From Streptomyces acidiscabies (GTDB lineage Bacteria > Actinomycetota > Actinomycetes > Streptomycetales > Streptomycetaceae): 64,000 nucleotides of DNA. The translations under genes and the position numbers were made by a program. Below the pieces are notes generated by a model that saw only the letters and a list, made by a program, of their open reading frames with translations, was not told the origin of the DNA and made no database searches. The stretch spans positions 950,001 through 1,014,000 of the forward strand of contig NZ_JAGJBY010000001.1 of the NCBI RefSeq assembly GCF_020010905.1. The letters are read 5' to 3'. Below are positions 34,135 to 42,358 of the stretch, piece after piece. The first letter of the stretch is position 1; every line of letters begins with the position of its first letter.

Positions 34135-34494
34135 ATGTCCGAGAACGACGGCTCGCGGATCTTCCGTGACGCGTGGATCGCAGGGGTCCGCAAGCACTTC
34201 CCCGGCGAGCCGAAACCGGGCTACGTGACCCCGTGGGAGGACATGCCCGGCTGGGAGCGTGAGGCTGCGGGGGCCGTGTACGAGCAGGTGCGCCAGTTCC
34301 TCGTACTGAGCGGCGGGCATGCGGGCCGGTTGTCGCGGGAGCAGAAGGGGCGGTTTGTTGCCCTGTGCTGGACGGCTCAGATGTACCGGCACTTCGAGGA
34401 CCCCAAGCCGGGGTACGTCGCCGACTGGGCCGAGCTGCCGGAGTGGCAGCGGGAGACGGACGCCGACATCTTCGAGGCCGTCGAGGGCGTCTGA
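34135..34494 (+). CDS. Hypothetical protein with an internal tandem duplication
   Basis: Protein of 119 aa built from two copies of about 35 residues: HFPGEPKPGYVTPWEDMPGW and HFEDPKPGYVADWAELPEWQ, each followed by an (E)RE-rich helix ending in VYEQV or IFEAV, joined by FLVLSGGHAGRLSREQKGRFVALCWTAQMYR. I recall similar repeats in hypothetical proteins near XRE regulators in Streptomyces. Function unknown. Downstream of the disrupted regulator, with a strong terminator after it. A truncated duplicate of its last 15 codons lies at 36135-36180. Confidence 0.7.
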   Translation: MSENDGSRIFRDAWIAGVRKHFPGEPKPGYVTPWEDMPGWEREAAGAVYEQVRQFLVLSGGHAGRLSREQKGRFVALCWTAQMYRHFEDPKPGYVADWAELPEWQRETDADIFEAVEGV

Positions 34495-34503
34495 CGTACG
34501 CGT

Positions 34504-34535
34504 GGGCCCGCCTCCTGAGAGCAGGAGGCGGGCCC
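34504..34535 (+). terminator. Rho-independent-type terminator (copy A)
   Basis: Perfect 14-bp stem GGGCCCGCCTCCTG / CAGGAGGCGGGCCC with loop AGAG, 10 nt after the stop of the 119-aa protein gene. A diverged copy, together with the end of that gene, recurs at 36195-36226. Confidence 0.85.
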
Positions 34536-34536
34536 T

Positions 34537-34595
34537 GCTGGCCGACTGCGGCGAGGTTGAAGAACGCGGTGCGGTCGGAGACGCGGGCCACCTGC
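34537..34595 (-). pseudogene. Duplicated 59-bp fragment of pstB
   Basis: 59 bp matching 36379-36437 inside pstB at 56 positions; both encode (leftward) the PstB residues [17 protein letters not shown]. Intact pstB is only 1.7 kb to the right, so this is a stranded copy left by a duplication or insertion event, next to copy A of the terminator. Confidence 0.88.
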
Positions 34596-34752
34596 GAACT
34601 TGCTTGCTGAGTGGTCAGTTGCTCCCGCATCAGGCCGCAAGGGCCTCTTTCAGCTCCTGGACGGCAATCCTCGGTTCGGTACCGAACGGGGATGGACTGG
34701 TACAGGTCCAGGACCCGGCTGTGGGTCAGGCCGGTGCGGTAGTCGGGTGGGA

Positions 34753-34965
34753 GTGCTGTCCACCCTGTGCAAGGCCCTTGGCCTGGCCGACGGCATCGAG
34801 GAGCTGACTGCGCCGCATCGCGGCGACTGGCTGGGAATTCCGTTGCGGTTCACCGCCGGTGAGCCCATAGCGTGCCTGCCTGCTCTCGATTCCGGCGAGG
34901 ACCGCCGGTTGACCGCTGCCGGTATCAAGCTCCGGACCGCTTACCAGGCGTTACGGCTGTCCTGA
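34753..34965 (+). CDS. Short ORF or gene remnant upstream of HPr-kinase-like gene
   Basis: ORF of 70 codons from a GTG: LSTLCKALGLADGIEELTAPHRGDWLGIPL, then GEDRRLTAAGIKLRTAYQALRLS, ending 28 bp before the HPr-kinase-like gene. The text reads like the C-terminal end of a larger protein, and the region in front of it is a junction of duplicated DNA, so it may be a truncated gene. No family recognised. Confidence 0.35.
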   Translation: MLSTLCKALGLADGIEELTAPHRGDWLGIPLRFTAGEPIACLPALDSGEDRRLTAAGIKLRTAYQALRLS

Positions 34966-34993
34966 CCCATCCACTCGACAGGGAGAAGACCTT

Positions 34994-36130
34994 GTGAGTA
35001 CCCCAACCGCCACCCAGCTGCATGCCGCTGACGCGAGCGTGACCGTCCTGAGCAACACCGCGTCCGTCTCCGACTGGTCCCGCCGCTACTTCGGTCCATG
35101 GTGGAACGCGTTCGAGGTGCCTGCCGAGAGCATCTGCGCCGGCCCGCTGGTCGTCGCCGACGTCGACAGCTCCGCCTACGTCGAGCTGGCCGCGCTGGTG
35201 GACGTCTGCCCGCATGAGAAGGTCACCTACGCCAAGGCCAAGACGCTCCTGGCCCGCGACGGGGCCGGTACCGTCACCGCGATCTCGCCCGCCGAGGGGC
35301 TGGCCTACCGCTCCGAGCCCGGATCCGGCTGGCTGACCATCGCCGGGCGGGCTGCCGAGCCCGTGGCGCTGGCTGCCGCGCGGATCGCCCGCGAGATGAT
35401 CCGGGCGACGCTGCTGCGGGACGGGTGGACGCTGCTGCACTCCTCCGCCGTCGTCCGCGACGGCAAAACGCTGCTGACGTTCGGCTCCAAGGGTGCCGGA
35501 AAGACCACGACCGCGTTGCTGCTGGCCTCTCACGGCTTCGAACTGCTGGCCAACGACCGGGTGTTCGTCCGCCCGGACGGCGGCGGCGAACTGCAGGTGC
35601 TGCCGTGGCCGTCGGCGGCTGCCATCGGGCTGGGCCTGCTGGACGCCCTCGGCCTGTACGACGTCGTCCGTGACCGGCTCAAGGCCGGGGAGCACCTGCA
35701 CCCCACGCAGCACCAGGACGTCACCGACGCCCTTCTCGACGGACGGCGCGAGCCGCTGTGGGAGCCCGGCGGCAAGAGGGAGAGGAAAGCCCAGGTCTTC
35801 CCCGACCAGTTCACCACCTGGTTCGGGATGACCCTCGCCACCGGAGGCCGGGCGGCCGGTCTGCTGTTCCCGCGCATCGACCCCGCCGCAGTCCCGGCCC
35901 TGGTCGACGGCGACAGGGCTCTGGGTGAGGACGACTTCATGAGCGGTGCCACCGAGGACCGCTACCCGGACATCTTCGGCCTGGCCCAGGGCATCGACGG
36001 CGGCGGCAACAAGCCGGCCCGCGCCACCGTCGCCGACCGCCTCGCCCAGCTGCCGCACCACCAAGTGGTCCTGGGCCACGACACTGCGGCCAACGCCGAC
36101 TTCCTCACCGAACTCGCCGACCACCTGTAA
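34994..36130 (+). CDS. HPr kinase-like P-loop protein
   Basis: Protein of 378 aa. A Walker A FGSKGAGKTTTALLLA is at about residues 164-179, followed by HGFELLANDRVFV, the arrangement of HprK-type kinases and of their homologues found in peptide-modification clusters; an LLHSSAVVRDGKTLLTFGS stretch precedes it, as in that family. GTG start with GGGAGAAG 5 nt upstream. It is flanked by duplicated DNA (34449-34595 and 36135-36437), so it seems to have arrived as a unit. The substrate is unknown; phosphorylation of a peptide or small molecule is possible. Confidence 0.7.
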   Translation: MSTPTATQLHAADASVTVLSNTASVSDWSRRYFGPWWNAFEVPAESICAGPLVVADVDSSAYVELAALVDVCPHEKVTYAKAKTLLARDGAGTVTAISPAEGLAYRSEPGSGWLTIAGRAAEPVALAAARIAREMIRATLLRDGWTLLHSSAVVRDGKTLLTFGSKGAGKTTTALLLASHGFELLANDRVFVRPDGGGELQVLPWPSAAAIGLGLLDALGLYDVVRDRLKAGEHLHPTQHQDVTDALLDGRREPLWEPGGKRERKAQVFPDQFTTWFGMTLATGGRAAGLLFPRIDPAAVPALVDGDRALGEDDFMSGATEDRYPDIFGLAQGIDGGGNKPARATVADRLAQLPHHQVVLGHDTAANADFLTELADHL

Positions 36131-36134
36131 CCCC

Positions 36135-36227
36135 GCCGGGAGACGGACGCCGACATCTTCGAGGTCATCGCAGGGCTCTGAACGAAACGCGCGTGGGCCC
36201 GCCCCCTGCGAGCAGGAGGCGGGCCCT
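36135..36227 (+). repeat. Diverged duplicate of the 119-aa gene end plus terminator (copy B)
   Basis: Matches 34449-34536 with scattered changes: the end of the coding sequence (GGAGACGGACGCCGACATC, stop TGA), then a spacer, then the hairpin GGGCCCGCCCCCTG / CAGGAGGCGGGCCC at 36195-36226. The coding part has no start and follows directly on the HPr-kinase-like stop codon. It separates that gene from pstB and terminates transcription toward it. Confidence 0.85.
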
Positions 36228-36283
36228 TTACGGCCTCGCGGTGGCACCGCCATGCAGCACCGCGAGGGGTCTGGTGTCCCGGA

Positions 36284-37060
36284 TCAGCCGAAGCGGCCGG
36301 AGATGTAGTCCTCCGTGGCCTGGACCGACGGGTTGGAGAAGATGCGTTCCGTCTCGTCTATCTCGATCAGCTTGCCGGGCTGGCCGACCGCCGCGAGGTT
36401 GAAGAACGCGGTGCGGTCGGAGACGCGGGCCGCCTGCTGCATGTTGTGCGTCACGATGACGATCGTGAACTGTTCCTTCAGCTCGCCGATCAGGTCCTCG
36501 ATGGCGAGGGTGGAGATCGGGTCGAGGGCCGAGCAGGGCTCGTCCATCAGGAGGACCTTCGGCTCCACCGCGATCGCTCGGGCGATGCACAGGCGCTGCT
36601 GCTGGCCACCCGACAGGCCGGAACCCGGCTTGTTGAGGCGGTCCTTGACCTCGTTCCAGAGGTTCGCGCCCTTGAGGGACTTCTCGACGACGTCCGCCAG
36701 CTCGCTCTTCTTGTAGCTGCCGTTGAGGCGCAGGCCCGCGGCGACGTTGTCGAAGATGGACATCGTCGGGAAGGGGTTGGGGCGCTGGAAGACCATGCCG
36801 ACCTCGCGGCGCACCGACACGGGGTCGATGTTGGGGCCGTACAGATCCTCGTCGTCGAGCAGGACCTTGCCCTCGACCCGGCCGCCGGACGTCACCTCGT
36901 GCATCCGGTTCAGGGTGCGCAGGAACGTCGACTTGCCGCAGCCGGAGGGGCCGATGAACGCGGTGACCGTGCGGGGTTCGACGGTCATCGAGATGTCCTC
37001 GATGGCCTTGTGGGAGCCGTAGTAGGCGGTCAGTCCGCTTACGTCGATTCGCTTGGACAT
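36284..37060 (-). CDS. pstB: Phosphate ABC transporter ATP-binding protein PstB
   Basis: Cytoplasmic ATPase of 258 aa energising high-affinity phosphate import. Walker A GPSGCGKS near residue 33, Q-loop region [20 protein letters not shown], signature [16 protein letters not shown], Walker [14 protein letters not shown], and H-loop [18 protein letters not shown], all as in PstB. It is the last gene of pstSCAB, 40 bp after pstA. A 59-bp fragment of its coding sequence is duplicated at 34537-34595. Function is secure. Confidence 0.97.
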   Translation of the reverse strand: MSKRIDVSGLTAYYGSHKAIEDISMTVEPRTVTAFIGPSGCGKSTFLRTLNRMHEVTSGGRVEGKVLLDDEDLYGPNIDPVSVRREVGMVFQRPNPFPTMSIFDNVAAGLRLNGSYKKSELADVVEKSLKGANLWNEVKDRLNKPGSGLSGGQQQRLCIARAIAVEPKVLLMDEPCSALDPISTLAIEDLIGELKEQFTIVIVTHNMQQAARVSDRTAFFNLAAVGQPGKLIEIDETERIFSNPSVQATEDYISGRFG

Positions 37061-37100
37061 TTCTACTTCACTTCCAGACAGTCGCTGACTGAGGGTCGCG

Positions 37101-38150
37101 TCAGCGACCGGACTTGGGGGACTTCCAGCGGGCGATGCCGCGCGCCACCAGGTTGAGGATCATCACGAACGCGATCAGCGTCAGAGAGGCGGCCCAGGCA
37201 CGGTCGAACGCCGCCTCGGAGCCCGCGCTCTGCGAGTACTGCTTGTAGATGTACAGCGGCAGCGACTCCTGCGCACCCTCGAAGGGGTTGTTGTTGATGA
37301 ACGGGTTGCCGAACACCAGCAGCAGGACGGGCGCGGTCTCGCCGGCGATGCGTGCGATGGAGAGCATGATGCCGGTCGTGATGCCGCCGATCGCGGTGGG
37401 GATGACCACCTTCAGGATCGTGCGCCACTTCGGGATACCGAGCGCGAGGGACGCCTCGCGCAGCTCGTTCGGTACGAGCTTGAGCATCTCCTCCGTGGAG
37501 CGGACCACCACCGGCATCATGAGGATCGCGAGCGCGAGCGAGCCCGCGAAGCCGAACGGCTCCATGTCGAAGATCAGCATGAGGCTGAGGATGAACAGGC
37601 CCGCGACGATCGACGGGATGCCCGTCATGACGTCGACGAAGAAGGTGACGGCCCGGGAGAGGTTGCCGCTCCCGTACTCCACCAGGTAGACGGCGGTGAG
37701 CACGCCGACCGGAGCGCCGATCACGGTCGCGAGGCCGACCTGTTCGAGGCTGCCGATGATCGCGTGGTAGATGCCGCCGCCGGGGTCGGTGTCGGCGACG
37801 ATGCCCATCGAGTGGGAGAGGAAGTAGAAGTCGAGGACCTTGACGCCGCGCTGGACGGTCGCCCACACCAGGGAGGTGAGCGGGACCAGCGCGAGGAGGA
37901 AGGCGACCCAGACGAAGCTGGTCGCGACCCGGTCCTTGGCCTGCCGGGGACCCTCGACGCGAGCGGCGATGCCGTACGTGCCGGCGACGAAGAAGACGCC
38001 CGCCATCAGCGCCCACTGGATGCTGCTGTCGAGTCCGGCGGCGGCGCTGACACCGAGGCCGAGCGCGACGGAACCGGCGGCGATGGCCCACGGCGTCCAC
38101 TTGGGGAGGCTGGCCCCGCGCAGGGTGCTCTTGACGGTCGCGGTGCTCAT
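37101..38150 (-). CDS. pstA: Phosphate ABC transporter permease PstA
   Basis: Inner-membrane permease of 349 aa; about six core transmembrane helices plus an N-terminal pair not present in shorter PstA proteins. The binding-protein-dependent transport EAA loop is visible as [29 protein letters not shown]. Its ATG overlaps the pstC stop by 4 nt (ATGA), so pstC and pstA are coupled. It forms the channel with PstC. Confidence 0.95.
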   Translation of the reverse strand: MSTATVKSTLRGASLPKWTPWAIAAGSVALGLGVSAAAGLDSSIQWALMAGVFFVAGTYGIAARVEGPRQAKDRVATSFVWVAFLLALVPLTSLVWATVQRGVKVLDFYFLSHSMGIVADTDPGGGIYHAIIGSLEQVGLATVIGAPVGVLTAVYLVEYGSGNLSRAVTFFVDVMTGIPSIVAGLFILSLMLIFDMEPFGFAGSLALAILMMPVVVRSTEEMLKLVPNELREASLALGIPKWRTILKVVIPTAIGGITTGIMLSIARIAGETAPVLLLVFGNPFINNNPFEGAQESLPLYIYKQYSQSAGSEAAFDRAWAASLTLIAFVMILNLVARGIARWKSPKSGR

Positions 38151-39139
38151 GCGTTGGCCCCCGAGTACTCCTTGCGGCGGGCGATGATCAGCCGCGCCGC
38201 GCCGTTGACCAGCAGCGTGATGACGAACAGGACGAGACCGGAGGCGATCAGCGCGTCCCGGCCGAAGTCGTTCGCCTCGCTGAACTTGCTGGCGATGTTC
38301 TGGGCGAAGGTGCCGCCGCCGGGGTTGAGGAGGCTGGCGTGGATGTCGAAGTCCGGGGAGAGGACCGTCGCGACGGCCATCGTCTCGCCGAGCGCGCGGC
38401 CGAGGCCGAGCATCGACGCGGAGATCACACCGGAGCGGCCGAACGGCAGGACGGCCATGCGGATGACCTCCCAGCGCGTCGCGCCGAGGGCGAGCGCCGC
38501 TTCCTCGTGCATCTGCGGGACCTGGCGGAAGACCTCACGGCTGACGTTCGTGATGATCGGCAGGATCATGATCGCCAGTAGGATCGAGACGGTGAGCAGC
38601 GAGCGCGCCGGCCCCTCGTCCCACGAGAAGATCCCGGTCCAGCCGAGGTAGTCGTTCAGCCACCCGAACAGGCCGTCCAGGTGCGGTACGAGGATCAGGG
38701 CGCCCCACAGGCCGTACACGATGGACGGCACCGCGGCGAGCAGGTCGATCACGTAGGCGATCGGACCGCGCAGCCGGCGGGGGGCGTAGTGGGTGAGGAA
38801 CAGCGCGATCGAGACGGCGACCGGGACCGCGATGAGCATCGCGATCAGCGACGACACGATCGTGCCGAACGCCAGGACGGCGATGCCGAACTTCGGCGGG
38901 ACGAGGCTGGTGTTCCACTCGAAGGTGGTGAGGAAGTTGCCGTCGTCCTTGTTGATCGCGAGGACCGCGCGGTAGGTCAGGAAGACCGCGATCGCGGCCA
39001 TGATGACCAGCAGGAAGATGCCGGAGCCGCGCGAGAGGCCGAGGAAGACCTTGTCGCCGAGGCGGCCCGTGCTCTTCTTCTTGATCACGGGGGCGGGTGC
39101 CGTGGGGGGAGGTGTGTCGGTTATCTGCGTCGTGTCCAT
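38147..39139 (-). CDS. pstC: Phosphate ABC transporter permease PstC
   Basis: Inner-membrane permease of 330 aa with about six transmembrane helices. The EAA loop reads MHEEAALALGATRWEVIRMAVLPFGRSG; LLTVSILLAIMILPIIT and FNPGGGTFAQNIA-like text match PstC. Start ATG at 39139 (product begins MDTTQITDTPPPT); the ORF extends 17 codons further but those residues run into the hairpin region. It lies 101 bp downstream of pstS, behind a strong hairpin that should lower its expression relative to pstS. Confidence 0.95.
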   Translation of the reverse strand: MDTTQITDTPPPTAPAPVIKKKSTGRLGDKVFLGLSRGSGIFLLVIMAAIAVFLTYRAVLAINKDDGNFLTTFEWNTSLVPPKFGIAVLAFGTIVSSLIAMLIAVPVAVSIALFLTHYAPRRLRGPIAYVIDLLAAVPSIVYGLWGALILVPHLDGLFGWLNDYLGWTGIFSWDEGPARSLLTVSILLAIMILPIITNVSREVFRQVPQMHEEAALALGATRWEVIRMAVLPFGRSGVISASMLGLGRALGETMAVATVLSPDFDIHASLLNPGGGTFAQNIASKFSEANDFGRDALIASGLVLFVITLLVNGAARLIIARRKEYSGANA

Positions 39140-39195
39140 GTCTGGGTTCTCCGGTCTGCGGGAGCCGGTGGGCTCCGGGCGGCGGTGCACCGGAT

Positions 39196-39234
39196 GGCGC
39201 GGCCCGGGGAGTGTCGTACTCCCCGGGCCGCGCC
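39196..39234 (-). terminator. Intra-operon hairpin downstream of pstS
   Basis: Perfect 17-bp stem GGCGCGGCCCGGGGAGT / ACTCCCCGGGCCGCGCC with a 5-nt loop, 6 nt after the pstS stop. It would stabilise the pstS mRNA or partially terminate transcription so that the binding protein is made in excess over PstCAB. Confidence 0.85.
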
Positions 39235-39240
39235 GTCAGA

Positions 39241-40374
39241 TCAGCTCAGGCCCTCGATGGTGGAGCGGACCTTCGTGATGATGGCGTCGGGGATCGGCGC
39301 GTAGTCGATGCCGGACAGGAGGCTCTGGCCGTCGGTGGAGGCGACGTAGCGCAGGAACGCCTTCGTGGCGGGCAGCGTGGCGGCCTTGTTGCCCTTGTCG
39401 CAGGCGATCTCGTACGTCACCAGGGTGATCGGGTACGCACCCTCGGCCTTGGTGGTGTAGTCGAGCTTCAGCGACAGGTCGGAGCCGGTGCCGACGACCT
39501 GCGCGGCGGCGACGGCCTTGGTCGCGCCGTCCGAGGACGCCTTGACCGGGGCAGCCGCGCCGGTGTTGATCGCGACCGCGTTCAGGCCGTCCTTGGCGTA
39601 CGACAGCTCCATGTAGCCGATCGCGCCGTTGGTCTGCTTGACGCCGCCGGCGACGCCGGAGGAACCCGAGGCGGACTGGCCGCCCTTCGCCTGCCAGGCC
39701 TTACCGCCGGAGAAGGTCCAGTCGGACGGGGCGGCGGCCTTGAGGTACTTGGTGAAGTTGTCCGTCGTACCCGACTCGTCCGAGCGGTGGTACGGCTGGA
39801 TCTTCACGTCGGGGAGCTTCGCGCCCGCGTTCAGCTTCACGATCGCCGGGTCGTTCCACTTGGTGATCTCGCCCTTGAAGATCTTCGCGATCGTGGGAGC
39901 GTCGAGCACCAGGTCGGAGACGCCGGAGAGGTTGTACGCGACGGCGATCGGGCCGGCCACCATCGGGAGGTCGATGCCCTGGCCGCCGGAGCAGACCGAC
40001 TTGGAGGCGGTGATCTCCTCGGGCTTCAGCGGGGAGTCCGAACCGGCGAAGGCGACCGTGCCCTGGTTGAACGCGGTGATGCCCGCGCCGGAACCCTGGC
40101 CCTTGTAGTTGATCTGGACGCCGGGGCAGGCCTGGGTGAAGTTCTTCACCCACGCGCCGATCGCGTTCTTCTGCGCGGAGGAGCCGTCGGCGAGGAGCTG
40201 GCCCTTGGCGCCGTCGCACTTGACCGAGCCCGCGTTGTTCGACGCGGCCGAGGAGCTGGTGTCGCTGCCCTTCGAGCCGGTGTCGTCCGAGCCGCACGCC
40301 GTGAGGGCCAGGGCGCCGGAGACGGCGAGAGCGCCGAGAGCGAGTGCCCGCCGGTTCTTGCGCTGAAGCTTCAC
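39241..40374 (-). CDS. pstS: Phosphate-binding lipoprotein PstS
   Basis: Extracellular lipid-anchored phosphate-binding protein of 377 aa. Signal peptide with lipobox ALTACGS (Cys about 27), then a Ser/Thr/Asn linker. PstS motifs: LLADGSSAQKNAIGAWV, GSGAGITAFNQGTVAFAGSDSPL and HRSDESGTTDNFTKYL, with the phosphate-binding Ser/Asp/Arg residues. First gene of pstSCAB, with a PHO box upstream. In S. coelicolor the orthologue (SCO4142 by memory) is one of the most strongly PhoP-induced genes. Confidence 0.96.
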   Translation of the reverse strand: MKLQRKNRRALALGALAVSGALALTACGSDDTGSKGSDTSSSAASNNAGSVKCDGAKGQLLADGSSAQKNAIGAWVKNFTQACPGVQINYKGQGSGAGITAFNQGTVAFAGSDSPLKPEEITASKSVCSGGQGIDLPMVAGPIAVAYNLSGVSDLVLDAPTIAKIFKGEITKWNDPAIVKLNAGAKLPDVKIQPYHRSDESGTTDNFTKYLKAAAPSDWTFSGGKAWQAKGGQSASGSSGVAGGVKQTNGAIGYMELSYAKDGLNAVAINTGAAAPVKASSDGATKAVAAAQVVGTGSDLSLKLDYTTKAEGAYPITLVTYEIACDKGNKAATLPATKAFLRYVASTDGQSLLSGIDYAPIPDAIITKVRSTIEGLS

Positions 40375-40517
40375 TTGAAAGAGATCCTTCCGAGAGCCGC
40401 CGTCCTGAATCCGGCGGCGTGCGAGGCGAAGACTGTGCGGCCCGGAAACGTCCGTCGTGCTGCGTTCCGTGCCGTGTAAGGCCGAAATTAAGCAGATCAG
40501 GTGAAGGCGCCAATGGG

Positions 40518-40539
40518 CCCATATGAACGGCGGGTGAAC
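40518..40539 (-). promoter_or_regulatory. PHO box upstream of pstS
   Basis: Two adjacent 11-nt units on the leftward strand, GTTCACCCGCC (40529-40539) and GTTCATATGGG (40518-40528), matching the PhoP direct-repeat consensus GTTCACC plus a variable tail. They lie 144-165 bp upstream of the pstS start. PhoP activates pst genes under phosphate starvation. Confidence 0.8.
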
Positions 40540-40592
40540 CCCTGAAGGCGGTGTGGTTAGGTCACGGAACGCTTACGTCGAGGACACGAATG

Positions 40593-41021
40593 TCACGTCC
40601 ACGACACCGTAGAGCGCCTGATCGCCGTCAGCAGCGCGTCCACGAGGTCCTTGTCCCTCGGATGGGTCAGGCGGTTCCTGGCTGCGGCAGGGGGGAGCCA
40701 CAGGATGCGGTCCACCTCGTCGTTCGGCACGAACGCGCCCTGAATCGCCTCCGCCGCCCAGTACTGCACCACTTTCGGGCGCCCGTTCACCTCGTACGCG
40801 AGCGTGAGCAGCCGGGCCCCCGGCCGCGCCGCGTACCCCGTCTCCTCCTCGACCTCACGCAGTGCGCCGTCCAGGGGGGTCTCGTCGCGCTTGAGCTTGC
40901 CCTTCGGGTGCGACCAGTCGTCGTACTTGGGGCGATGGACGAGGCACACCTCCAGGTCCTCGTCGATGGGGGACGTGCGCCACAGGACGCAGCCCGCTGC
41001 CTGGATGGTGGCCTCGGTCAT
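40593..41021 (-). CDS. NUDIX hydrolase
   Basis: Pyrophosphohydrolase of 142 aa. The Nudix box is complete: GKLKRDETPLDGALREVEEETGY at residues about 49-71 fits GX5EX7REUXEEXGU. Start ATG at 41021, with the weakly conserved upstream frame ignored. It is the third gene of a leftward ppk-CHAD-NUDIX group, which I recall as SCO4145-4143 in S. coelicolor. The substrate (nucleoside di- or polyphosphates) is unknown. Confidence 0.92.
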   Translation of the reverse strand: MTEATIQAAGCVLWRTSPIDEDLEVCLVHRPKYDDWSHPKGKLKRDETPLDGALREVEEETGYAARPGARLLTLAYEVNGRPKVVQYWAAEAIQGAFVPNDEVDRILWLPPAAARNRLTHPRDKDLVDALLTAIRRSTVSWT

Positions 41022-41051
41022 GTTTCTGCCTGTCTCTGCCTGTCTCTGCCT
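41022..41051. repeat. Three tandem copies of a 10-bp unit
   Basis: GTTTCTGCCT, GTCTCTGCCT, GTCTCTGCCT in a row between the NUDIX start and the CHAD stop. A simple tandem repeat, possibly altering the spacing and strength of the NUDIX ribosome-binding site. Confidence 0.8.
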
Positions 41052-42358
41052 TACGACGACGGCGTCAGCGTTCGTGCCTGCCAGCTCTGTTGGAACGCGT
41101 ACCGGGCGGCCTCGACCTCGTGCCGCTGGTCCGCGTGCAGGACGCCCAGCGCGTACGCCGTCGCCGGGGCGATCCTCGGGGTGCGGGCCGCGTGCGCCGC
41201 CGCTGCCGCTGCCTCCGACGCGTCCCGGTGGCGGTCCAGGGCCTCGCCGGACTGGATCAGGCGGGCGTCCTGGAGGGACTCGCCGTGCAGGACCTCCAGG
41301 GCGTACCGGTGCAGGCGCAGCAGCAGGCGGACCTGGTGCCAGGGGGTGTCCTGCGGGTGCGGGGCCGTCTCCGGGGAGAGGCCGTGGATCAGGGCCTCCG
41401 CGTTGTACGGGTGGCCCGCCGTGAGCAGCGGGAGGCCCGTGATCGCCGCTGTCAGGCGCTCCTCCGCCGCGCCTGACAGGTGGGCCAGGGGGGTGCTCTG
41501 GGCGCCTGGGGTCAGGGGGACTTCGCTGGCGAGTAAGGCGATCTTGTCGGCTACCGCGTGGAAGCGGCTCGATCCCAGGGCCTGGAGGGCGGTGCTGTGG
41601 GCTCGGGTGCGGGCGAGGGTCAGCTGGCGGTCGAGGAGGGCGCCGGCTTTGGCCGCGCCTACGGTTAGGGCGGGACGGTCGGGGGTGGGTGTGCGGGAGG
41701 TGGGGGTGGCGGGGCCTGTGGGGGTGGCCTTCGTGCCGGGTTCCGGCGCCAGGGGCGTACCCGTCGGGGTGTCCGGGTGGTCGGTGCCGGGTGTGTCGGC
41801 CGGGGGCGTCAGCGTCGTACGGCTGCTCGCCGTGGCGCTTCTGCGGGCTGGCGGTGACGGCTGTTCCGGCAGGGCGGGGGCGCCCGAGAGGCGGTGCAGG
41901 GCGAGGAGGAGGCGCTCCAGGCGGGCCTCGCACGCGTGCTCCTGCGCGAGCGTGCCGGAGAGCCAGGCCAGTTCGGGGCGGATCTGCTCGGCCCAGTCGG
42001 GGTCGAGGAGCGGGCGGAACGTGTGCAGGCTCCCGCTGATCCGCCGTGCGGAACGGCGCAGCGCGCGGGCCGCGTCCAGGGACTCGTCCACGGGGGCCGC
42101 GCCCGCACCGGTCTCCCGGTGCAGGCGCAGCGCCCGCAGGAACTCGGTCGCCTGCGCGCGGAGGTAACCGGCGAGTACGTCGCCTCTCACGAGCGCGAGC
42201 CCGTCCCCCCTGCCGTCGGACGGTCCCCCGGTCACCACGTCACTCCTCCCCCTGGCCTGTGCCCCGGTCGGTCCGCCACCGAGGCCCCCGGCGTTCGGTC
42301 CCCCGGCCGGGGCGCTCGTGGTGGCGTGGCCCGTCAGGTCATGGTGTCGCTGTGCCAC
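41051..42358 (-). CDS. CHAD domain protein
   Basis: Protein of 435 aa with a CHAD (conserved histidine alpha-helical) domain, which binds polyphosphate granules. Typical elements: [47 protein letters not shown] with conserved His/Arg, and repeated helical segments. Start GTG at 42358 with GGAGG 8 nt upstream; it overlaps the ppk stop by 20 nt. Long low-complexity Thr/Pro insert at about residues 165-225. Its place beside ppk supports a role in polyphosphate binding. Confidence 0.87.
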   Translation of the reverse strand: MAQRHHDLTGHATTSAPAGGPNAGGLGGGPTGAQARGRSDVVTGGPSDGRGDGLALVRGDVLAGYLRAQATEFLRALRLHRETGAGAAPVDESLDAARALRRSARRISGSLHTFRPLLDPDWAEQIRPELAWLSGTLAQEHACEARLERLLLALHRLSGAPALPEQPSPPARRSATASSRTTLTPPADTPGTDHPDTPTGTPLAPEPGTKATPTGPATPTSRTPTPDRPALTVGAAKAGALLDRQLTLARTRAHSTALQALGSSRFHAVADKIALLASEVPLTPGAQSTPLAHLSGAAEERLTAAITGLPLLTAGHPYNAEALIHGLSPETAPHPQDTPWHQVRLLLRLHRYALEVLHGESLQDARLIQSGEALDRHRDASEAAAAAAHAARTPRIAPATAYALGVLHADQRHEVEAARYAFQQSWQARTLTPSS

